This document shows positions 1 through 4,602 of a stretch of DNA of 5,369 bases, one piece after another. The position numbers and the translations under genes are program-made. Under the pieces are notes generated by a model that saw only the letters and a program-made list of their open reading frames with translations, was not told where the DNA came from and did no database searches. Position 1 is the stretch's first letter. Every line of letters starts with the position of its first letter. The stretch comes from Rhodospirillaceae bacterium UBA4468. Its GTDB lineage: Bacteria > Pseudomonadota > Alphaproteobacteria > Rhodospirillales > Casp-alpha2. The stretch is taken from positions 1 through 5,369 of the forward strand of contig DGOK01000117.1 of NCBI GenBank assembly GCA_002389385.1. The letters run 5' to 3'.

Positions 1-12
1 TCCTCTCTTAGA

Positions 13-87
13 TTAGGCCGCTACGTGTTCCAATTTATATGATGACGGACACTCACCATCAAATTCACCAGCATCTATAGCCGCCAA
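13..87 (-). CDS. Doubtful short ORF, 24 codons, TTG start
   Basis: This is a weak candidate small gene downstream of the rpsI terminator. The frame is open from 138 down to the TAA at 13-15, with no ATG. A TTG at 85-87 is preceded by an AGGGG stretch (93-97) at 5 nt spacing. Upstream lies a promoter-like pair, TTGAAT (144-149) and TATTGT (121-126), with a 17-nt spacer. From the TTG the peptide would be 24 residues, acidic in the middle (DAGEFDGE) and ending EHVAA. The frame upstream of the TTG also reads like ordinary protein (RVYKLGEI), so the stretch could instead be the tail of a decayed gene. I recognise no family. An open frame this short can arise by chance. Confidence 0.15.
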   Translation of the reverse strand: MAAIDAGEFDGECPSSYKLEHVAA

Positions 88-176
88 AATTTCCCCTAAT
101 TTGTAAACTCGTTGTAGAAAACAATAACTAAACTCTCTTCATAATTCAACAAGTTGTAAGTTAGTTGTAAACGCAC

Positions 177-206
177 AAAAAAGGGTTCGCCGAAGCGAAC
201 CCTTTT
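177..206 (-). terminator. Intrinsic terminator of the rplM-rpsI operon
   Basis: A perfect 12-bp stem pairs 179-190 with 195-206 around a 4-nt loop (191-194). Read on the minus strand the loop is UUCG closed by a C-G pair, the exceptionally stable C(UUCG)G tetraloop. The 3' arm runs into six U residues (182 to 177). It starts 30 nt past the rpsI stop codon, in the right orientation to end that transcript. The A-rich 5' side also gives the hairpin a short T run on the plus strand, so weak bidirectional action is possible. Confidence 0.93.
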
Positions 207-235
207 AAAAATAACAGTTTTTTGTAGATACTCGA

Positions 236-739
236 TTAACGCTTCGAGAACTGGAAGCTACGACGGGCTTTTGCACGACCGTATTTCTTACGTTCCACAG
301 TACGTGAGTCACGTGTAAGAAAGCCTTCTTTCTTAAGCGGACCACGAAGCTCTGGCTCATAAAGTGTAAGCGCACGAGAGATACCGTGACGCACAGCACC
401 AGCCTGACCAGAAAGGCCACCACCTTTAACTGTACAAACGACGTCGTACTGGCCTTCGCGTGCAGCAACTTCAAACGGCTGCTGGATAACCATACGAAGC
501 ACTGGGCGTGCAAAGTAACGCTCAAACTCACGACCGTTAACGGTGATCACACCGCGGCCTGGCTTAATCCATACACGCGCAACAGCGTCTTTACGACGGC
601 CAGTTGCATAGGCACGGCCTTGTGCATCAAGTTCCTGAACACGTGGCGTTGTTGTCGCTGCTGTTTCAGCAGCTGCTTCAGCCAATGCCGGATCAACGAG
701 GTCTTTAAGATCCTCGAGGGTTTTAGTTTCCTCAGCCAT
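236..739 (-). CDS. rpsI: Small ribosomal subunit protein uS9
   Basis: This is ribosomal protein S9 of the 30S subunit head, whose C-terminal tail reaches toward the P-site tRNA. The 167-residue product has the S9 core: ATGRRKDAVARVW at 45-57, GGGLSGQAGAVRHGISRAL at 107-125, LTRDSRTVERKKYGR at 141-155, and the classic SKR C-terminus, all intact. The first 40 or so residues form an acidic, Ala-rich extension missing from E. coli S9 (about 130 residues) but usual in alphaproteobacteria. The ATG at 737-739 has an AAGGA ribosome-binding site (748-752) at 8 nt spacing. That site lies inside the last codons of rplM, and only 3 nt separate the two genes, so translation is probably coupled. The UUCG hairpin downstream ends the transcript. 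Confidence 0.98.
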   Translation of the reverse strand: MAEETKTLEDLKDLVDPALAEAAAETAATTTPRVQELDAQGRAYATGRRKDAVARVWIKPGRGVITVNGREFERYFARPVLRMVIQQPFEVAAREGQYDVVCTVKGGGLSGQAGAVRHGISRALTLYEPELRGPLKKEGFLTRDSRTVERKKYGRAKARRSFQFSKR

Positions 740-742
740 GGA

Positions 743-1207
743 TCAGGTCCTTTTATTTTTAGGGTTCATGCCAGCAACATCCAGCACTTCAGGCTGCTGC
801 GCTGCGTGCGGGTGTTCAGTCCCGGCATAAACATGGAGTTTCGTCATTTGCTGACGGCCAAGTGGTGAACGTGGAAGCATACGCTCAACAGCTTTTTGAA
901 CAACACGCTCAGGGAACTTACCAGCTAAGATCTTTTCTGGAGATGTTTCCTTGATACCACCAGGATGACCTGTGTGGTGATAGTAGCGCTTGTCTTGCAT
1001 CTTACGGCCGGTCAGGCGCACTTTCTCGGCGTTGATGACAATGATATTGTCACCACAGTCGACATGTGACGTGAAGAGCGGCTTATGTTTGCCACGCAAC
1101 CGAGAAGCGACAACGGCGGCTAGGCGACCGAGGACAACACCCTCTGCATCGACTACGTTCCACTTGCGCTCAATATCGGAAGCTTTGGCTGAAATGGTTT
1201 TCATCAT
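743..1207 (-). CDS. rplM: Large ribosomal subunit protein uL13
   Basis: This is ribosomal protein L13, an early-assembling 50S protein that binds 23S rRNA. The 154-residue product matches the family across its length: WNVVDAEGVVLGRLA at 16-30, RLRGKHKP at 36-43, the YYHHTGHPGGIK block at 75-86, ERMLPRSPLGR at 108-118, LHVYAGTEHPHAAQQPE at 124-140. Length is slightly above the E. coli protein (142 residues) because of a short basic tail ending in NPKNKRT. The ORF begins with two ATG codons. By family alignment the second (1202-1204) fits MKT-type starts; a weak GAAAG (1218-1222) is 10 nt from the first, so the start is uncertain by one codon. It is the first gene of the rplM-rpsI pair, driven by the promoter at 1268-1295. 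Autoregulation by L13, known in E. coli, cannot be judged from this leader. Confidence 0.98.
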   Translation of the reverse strand: MMKTISAKASDIERKWNVVDAEGVVLGRLAAVVASRLRGKHKPLFTSHVDCGDNIIVINAEKVRLTGRKMQDKRYYHHTGHPGGIKETSPEKILAGKFPERVVQKAVERMLPRSPLGRQQMTKLHVYAGTEHPHAAQQPEVLDVAGMNPKNKRT

Positions 1208-1267
1208 AGCAATTAAGCTTTCAAATCTTAAAACAACAAATACGCTCCCATTGGATGCGCTGGGCGG

Positions 1268-1295
1268 AATATGACATCAATATTTAGGAAGTCAA
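1268..1295 (-). promoter_or_regulatory. Promoter of rplM-rpsI (sigma-70 type)
   Basis: On the minus strand TTGACT (1290-1295, 5 of 6 to the -35 consensus) is followed after 16 nt by CATATT (1268-1273, 4 of 6 to the -10 consensus). T-rich runs lie just upstream in transcription (about 1298-1318) and could act as an UP-like element. A start near 1261 would give a leader of roughly 55 nt before rplM. The pair sits in the 155-nt gap between the thioesterase stop and rplM, so the ribosomal genes have their own promoter even if the thioesterase transcript reads through. Confidence 0.6.
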
Positions 1296-1331
1296 CGGAA
1301 AAAGCACGTAAAAACGATAGCTTACAGCAGT

Positions 1332-1345
1332 GGTATCATGATACC
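1332..1345. repeat. Perfect 14-bp palindrome, possible operator
   Basis: GGTATCATGATACC is a perfect dyad, 17 nt past the thioesterase stop and about 37 nt upstream of the rplM -35 box. On the minus strand no U run follows, so it is not a normal terminator for the thioesterase gene. On the plus strand the stem can be extended by two G-U pairs and is followed by TTTTT (1349-1353), which resembles a weak terminator facing an area with no plus-strand gene. A protein-binding site or mRNA 3'-end hairpin are the alternatives. Confidence 0.4.
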
Positions 1346-1362
1346 GTATTTTTATATGCGTC

Positions 1363-1779
1363 TCAACGCGGCGGAATAGAGTACGTCCCAGTACTGTGTG
1401 CAACAAGCTTGTCTGAGCCTTCAGAATACAAATCGACGGCCATCACAGCGAGGCGCTTGCCGCATTTCAACATACGCCCTTTTGCATATAGATTCTTGGG
1501 CTCTGGCTTGTTCAGAAAATCGATATTCAGATTGGTTGTCACCGCCAGTTTAACAAGCCCAATCTCAGTTAAAAGAACGGCAAACATACACGCATCTGCC
1601 AACATCATCATGGTCGGACCCGAGAGCGTGCCGCCAGGTCGCAGCATCTTTTCATCATACGGCACCATTAACGTCGCGGTGCTTTGTCCCATTTCTATCG
1701 CCTGCACACCCATATCATAGACCCACGTAAGCTCTTCTTTAATGATCGCGTTAAAGACGTCGACGGTAACTTCAGTCAT
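1363..1779 (-). CDS. PaaI-like hotdog-fold thioesterase
   Basis: This is a hotdog-fold protein of the PaaI/4HBT superfamily, which usually hydrolyses acyl-CoA thioesters in the cytoplasm; the substrate is unknown. With the start at 1777-1779 it has 138 residues, normal for a single hotdog domain. The central helix region reads RPGGTLSGPTMMMLADA at 47-63. D62 in the LAD motif corresponds by eye to the catalytic Asp of E. coli PaaI. The usual HGG at the start of that helix is replaced by SGP (53-55). A conserved-looking strand VTTNLNIDFL spans 80-89. The start is chosen because GGGGA (1784-1788) precedes it, while an upstream ATG at 1810-1812, which would add 11 residues, has no ribosome-binding site and lies close to a possible -10 box. 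It is divergent from the crotonase gene and co-directional with rplM. The family call is firm; the enzymatic activity is inferred. Confidence 0.85.
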   Translation of the reverse strand: MTEVTVDVFNAIIKEELTWVYDMGVQAIEMGQSTATLMVPYDEKMLRPGGTLSGPTMMMLADACMFAVLLTEIGLVKLAVTTNLNIDFLNKPEPKNLYAKGRMLKCGKRLAVMAVDLYSEGSDKLVAHSTGTYSIPPR

Positions 1780-1925
1780 AAGGTCCCCATGGTTTGGAAG
1801 TTGAGTGTGCATGCGTTAAAATATATGACTCCCGTTGAAGTTAACGTCATTTTAAATTGCCCTCAACGCCCTTCCACTTGAAAATATCCGAGCTGTTAGC
1901 GACACTAACACTCAGGAGATCACAT
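1780..1925. promoter_or_regulatory. Divergent control region, thioesterase and crotonase operon
   Basis: This AT-rich stretch must hold promoters for both directions. For the minus strand, TATATT (1820-1825, 5 of 6 to the -10 consensus) has a poor ATGACG -35 candidate (1845-1850) at 19 nt; it would start transcription near 1813. For the plus strand no pair is convincing: TTGAGT (1801-1806) with TATATG (1822-1827) has a 15-nt spacer, and TTGAAA (1878-1883) lacks a good -10. A GANTC site (GACTC, 1827-1831) lies beside the minus-strand -10; in many alphaproteobacteria CcrM methylates this sequence. An inverted repeat at 1894-1910 is listed separately. Confidence 0.45.
1894..1910. repeat. Inverted repeat TGTTAG-N5-CTAACA, possible operator
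   Basis: Two perfect 6-bp arms (1894-1899 and 1905-1910) flank CGACA, ending 3 nt before the AGGAG ribosome-binding site of the crotonase gene. The symmetry and position suit a repressor site or a small mRNA hairpin near the ribosome-binding site. No U run follows, so it is not a terminator. No regulator gene is seen in the window. Confidence 0.4.
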
Positions 1926-2729
1926 ATGTCCCAGCCCACGACGAATGAAGCCTTGGTTCTACGCTCAGATACAGATGGCATTTCCACGCTGACATTGAAC
2001 CGCCCTGACCACTTCAACACGCTCTCGACACCAACCATGCTTGAGCTCAAGGCACATCTTACTGCTATAGCAATAGATACGTCCGTGCGCGTCGTCGTGA
2101 TCACAGGTGTGGGCAAAGTTTTTTGTGCCGGGCATGATCTGAAAGAAATGCAAAGTGATCCTTCGGAATCTGCGATGCGGGCGATGTTTGATTTATGCTC
2201 AGATAACATGATGGCGATCACGTCCCTCCCCCAACCTGTCATTGCAAAAATCAATGGCGTTGCTGCGGCGGCAGGCTGTCAGCTGGTCGCGCAATGTGAT
2301 CTGGCGATCTCGACAGAGATGGCAAAGTTCGGGACGTCGGGCATAAACATTGGTTTATACTGCTCGACACCATCTGTGCCTGTGACCCGTAATCTAAGCC
2401 GTAAGCACGCTATGGAATTGCTCATGACTGGCGATTTGATCTCAGCGCAAAAGGCGCAAGAATGGGGATTGATCAATAGATGCGTCAAAGCTGAAGACTT
2501 AGACACCGCCGTCAATGACATGGCGCTGAAGATCGCATCGAAAAGTCCTGAAGCCGTTGCTCTTGGAAAAGACTTATTCTATACCCAACTAGAAGAAGGG
2601 ATGGCATCAGCTTACGCCCGTGCAGGCAACGCCATCACCGTTAACATGCAATCAACGGCAACCCAGTCCGCCATTGATAGCTTCTTGGATAAATCAACGC
2701 TACCCCAGTGGCCTGATCGAAAAAACTAA
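1926..2729 (+). CDS. Enoyl-CoA hydratase/isomerase family protein, ECHDC3-like
   Basis: This 267-residue protein has the crotonase fold, which binds acyl-CoA and stabilises an enolate or oxyanion. Markers are LTLNRPDHFNTLS at 22-34, the CoA/oxyanion-hole segment FCAGHDLKEM at 66-75, the helix segment INGVAAAAGCQLVAQCDLAI at 109-128, and the C-terminal LISAQKAQEWGLINRCV at 171-187. By eye against rat crotonase, Glu144 is replaced by Q119 and Glu164 by G139, so ordinary hydratase chemistry is doubtful. The pattern AAGCQLVAQCD plus NIGLYCSTPSVPVTR (141-155) resembles the ECHDC3 subfamily, whose reaction is poorly defined. The ATG at 1926 follows AGGAG (1914-1918) at 7 nt; a longer reading from TTG at 1857 has no such site. 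It is first in the five-gene plus-strand operon. Confidence 0.92.
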   Translation: MSQPTTNEALVLRSDTDGISTLTLNRPDHFNTLSTPTMLELKAHLTAIAIDTSVRVVVITGVGKVFCAGHDLKEMQSDPSESAMRAMFDLCSDNMMAITSLPQPVIAKINGVAAAAGCQLVAQCDLAISTEMAKFGTSGINIGLYCSTPSVPVTRNLSRKHAMELLMTGDLISAQKAQEWGLINRCVKAEDLDTAVNDMALKIASKSPEAVALGKDLFYTQLEEGMASAYARAGNAITVNMQSTATQSAIDSFLDKSTLPQWPDRKN

Positions 2730-2746
2730 CCAGCTAGGAAACATTC

Positions 2747-3619
2747 ATGCCTTCAACAATTATCTCATGCGCCGTTACCGGATCCGCTCCTACCACTCCC
2801 GATAAAAACCCAGCCGTACCGGTAACACCTGCTGAAATCGCAGCAAGTGCCATTGATGCCGCCAAGGCTGGCGCAGCTATCGTTCATTGCCACGTGCGTG
2901 ATCCTGAAACGAAGCTACCCAGCATGGATCCAGCGCATTACCGTGAAGTCACTGAACGTATCCGCGATAGCGACACGGACGTCATCATCAACTTAACAAC
3001 AGGTCCAGGTGCGCGGTTTATTCCATCCGCTGAAGATCCAAGCATTGCATCCCCAGAAAGCAGCATGTGCACGCCGGAGCGCCGTGTCGTTCACATTGAA
3101 GAGATGTCACCAGAGATTTGCTCTCTCGATGTTGCGACAATGAACTTCAACCAGCACGTATTTCTGAACCATCCAGATCATTTGGCAATCATGGCCGAGC
3201 GTGCACGCGCCGCCGGATCAAAGCCTGAGCTTGAAGTGTTCGACACCGGACACATCGTCCTTGCCAAGAAGATGATCGCAGATGGCCTTATCGACGCACC
3301 GGCTTACTTCCAGTTTTGCCTCGGTATCTCATACGGTGCACCAGCAACAGTCGAGAGCATGATCATGATGCGCGATATGCTGCCTGAAGGGGCCGTATGG
3401 TCTGCATTTGGCATCGGAAGGTTCCAGTTCCCCATCGTCGCTGCAGCTGTTCTGCTGGGCGGCAACGCGCGTGTCGGCCTCGAAGATAACCTCTTCCTGG
3501 AAAAAGGCGTGATGGCACCATCAAACGCAGCATTGGTCGAAAAGGCTGCACATATTGTCCAGCAACTTGGCGGGACTGTTGCAACTGTCGCTGAGGCACG
3601 AGAGCGTTTAGGTCTATAA
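2747..3619 (+). CDS. Beta-keto acid cleavage enzyme (BKACE, DUF849)
   Basis: This belongs to the BKACE family (3-keto-5-aminohexanoate cleavage enzyme, Kce, and relatives), zinc enzymes that condense a beta-keto acid with acetyl-CoA to give acetoacetate and a new acyl-CoA. The 290-residue product is full length for this TIM-barrel family. Visible are CAVTGS at 8-13, the zinc ligands H47 and H49 in IVHCHVRDP, INLTTGPG at 81-88, the ELEVFDTGH segment at 161-169, SAFGIGRFQFP at 219-229, and RVGLEDN at 242-248, where E246 is the third zinc ligand and R242 and D247 match the catalytic Arg and Asp of Kce by spacing. No key residue appears missing. AGGAA (2736-2740) is 6 nt before the ATG, and the gene starts 17 nt after the crotonase stop. 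The overall pattern recalls dehydrocarnitine-type members, but no carnitine genes are present, so the substrate is open. Confidence 0.93.
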   Translation: MPSTIISCAVTGSAPTTPDKNPAVPVTPAEIAASAIDAAKAGAAIVHCHVRDPETKLPSMDPAHYREVTERIRDSDTDVIINLTTGPGARFIPSAEDPSIASPESSMCTPERRVVHIEEMSPEICSLDVATMNFNQHVFLNHPDHLAIMAERARAAGSKPELEVFDTGHIVLAKKMIADGLIDAPAYFQFCLGISYGAPATVESMIMMRDMLPEGAVWSAFGIGRFQFPIVAAAVLLGGNARVGLEDNLFLEKGVMAPSNAALVEKAAHIVQQLGGTVATVAEARERLGL

Positions 3620-3625
3620 TCCGAG

Positions 3626-4117
3626 ATGAGTGAACTTCATTACGACGATATGATGATGCAGCGTGTTTTAAAAGACACGCGTACCATTGCGATGGCCGGG
3701 GCCAGTCCTAACTGGGTTCGGCCATCGAATTTCGCGATGAAGTATCTGTTGGGCAAAGGGTATAAAGTTCATCCGATCAATCCCGGCCATGCAGGCAAGG
3801 AAATATGGGATCAAACAGTCTATGCATCACTAGCTGATGTACCTGGCCCCATCGATATGCTTGATATATTTCGAAACTCGGCTGCGGCTGGTGATCTGGT
3901 CGACGAGGTAATCTCCTTAAAAGACGAGAAACAGATCAAGATTGTCTGGCTGCAACTTGGCGTGATCAATCACGAGGCAGCTGCCCGCGCTGAGGCTGCC
4001 GGACTAATTGTCATCATGGACCGTTGTCCAAAAATTGAATACGGACGGCTGTTTGGTGAATTGGGATGGTCCGGCGTTAATTCAGGTATCATCTCGTCCA
4101 AGAAACGTCCGACCTGA
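3626..4117 (+). CDS. CoA-binding domain protein, YccU type
   Basis: This is a small Rossmann-like protein of the CoA_binding_2 family, similar to E. coli YccU. Members bind CoA in crystal structures, but their role is unknown. In 163 residues the diagnostic blocks are IAMAGASPNWVRPSNFAMKY at 21-40 (nucleotide-binding loop), VHPINPGHAGKEIW at 48-61, SLADVPGPIDMLDIFR at 68-83, VWLQLGVIN at 107-115, and IVIMDRCPKIEYGRL at 128-142 with the conserved Cys at 134. A tail of about 20 residues follows the usual domain end. It starts 6 nt after the BKACE stop with no strong ribosome-binding site, so coupled translation is likely. The family assignment is firm; the function is not known. Confidence 0.92.
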   Translation: MSELHYDDMMMQRVLKDTRTIAMAGASPNWVRPSNFAMKYLLGKGYKVHPINPGHAGKEIWDQTVYASLADVPGPIDMLDIFRNSAAAGDLVDEVISLKDEKQIKIVWLQLGVINHEAAARAEAAGLIVIMDRCPKIEYGRLFGELGWSGVNSGIISSKKRPT

Positions 4118-4119
4118 TC

Positions 4120-4602
4120 ATGAGCAATGATGATATAACAATACGTATCGATGATCTCCGGGGACCTGAGATTGCGACACTCCTCGAAGCACATCTCGAT
4201 TATATGCGGTCGATCTCACCACCTGAAAGCGAACATGCCTTAGATTTAGACGCGCTCAGAAAGCCGGATATTACGTTCTGGACAAAATGGCACAAAGGGA
4301 TGCTGGTTGGCTGCGGTGCGCTCCGTGAACTCGATACATCACATGGTGAAATCAAGTCGATGCACACAGTCAATACACTTCGCGGCAAAGGCCTTGGTCG
4401 GCGCATGCTCACACATATAATCGATGAAGCTGAACAACGTGGTTATCAACGCCTTAGCCTTGAGACCGGCGCGACAGATGATTTTGTTGCCTCACGAGGT
4501 CTGTATGCAGGGTTTGGCTTTGCGGTCTGTCCACCATTTGGCACTTACACGCTTGATCCGTTTAGCACCTGCATGACTTTTGAGTTGGACCAGAGACAAT
4601 GA
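4120..4602 (+). CDS. GNAT family N-acetyltransferase
   Basis: This is a single-domain GCN5-related acetyltransferase of 160 residues. GNAT enzymes move an acetyl group from acetyl-CoA to an amine; the acceptor here is unknown. Motif A is clear: EIKSMHTVNTLRGKGLGRRM spans 77-96, with the pyrophosphate-binding RGKGLG at 88-93, followed by an amphipathic helix. Motif B is LSLETGATDDFVASRGLYAG at 112-131, then FGFAVCPPFGTY at 132-143. The N-terminal SISPPESEHALDLDAL (31-46) is typical of a putative acetyltransferase subgroup common in proteobacteria. The start lies 2 nt after the CoA-binding gene stop, with no clear ribosome-binding site, and its stop overlaps the next start (ATGA, 4599-4602). 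Both junctions point to translational coupling within one mRNA. Confidence 0.92.
   Translation: MSNDDITIRIDDLRGPEIATLLEAHLDYMRSISPPESEHALDLDALRKPDITFWTKWHKGMLVGCGALRELDTSHGEIKSMHTVNTLRGKGLGRRMLTHIIDEAEQRGYQRLSLETGATDDFVASRGLYAGFGFAVCPPFGTYTLDPFSTCMTFELDQRQ

Noticed and set aside
100..170. Repeated GTTGTA/TTGTAA words, including AGTTGTAA at 152-159 and 163-170
   Set aside because: These are short AT-rich words without regular spacing, so not a CRISPR array, iteron set or attachment site.
386..868. Plus-strand 160-codon open frame across rpsI and the end of rplM
   Set aside because: It is antisense to two certain ribosomal protein genes, has a Cys-rich unnatural composition and no ribosome-binding site.
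1780..1812. Eleven-residue longer start of the thioesterase (ATG at 1810-1812)
   Set aside because: No ribosome-binding site lies upstream, a possible -10 box at 1820-1825 would place the transcript start at about this ATG, and the ATG at 1777-1779 fits the family length.
1857..1925. Extra 23 codons at the start of the crotonase-like protein (TTG start at 1857)
   Set aside because: The ATG at 1926 has a good AGGAG at 7 nt, and the extra codons overlap the inverted repeat and do not resemble the family's N-terminus.
1847..2254. Minus-strand 135-codon open frame opposite the crotonase gene
   Set aside because: It is antisense to a well-supported coding region and shows no recognisable motif.
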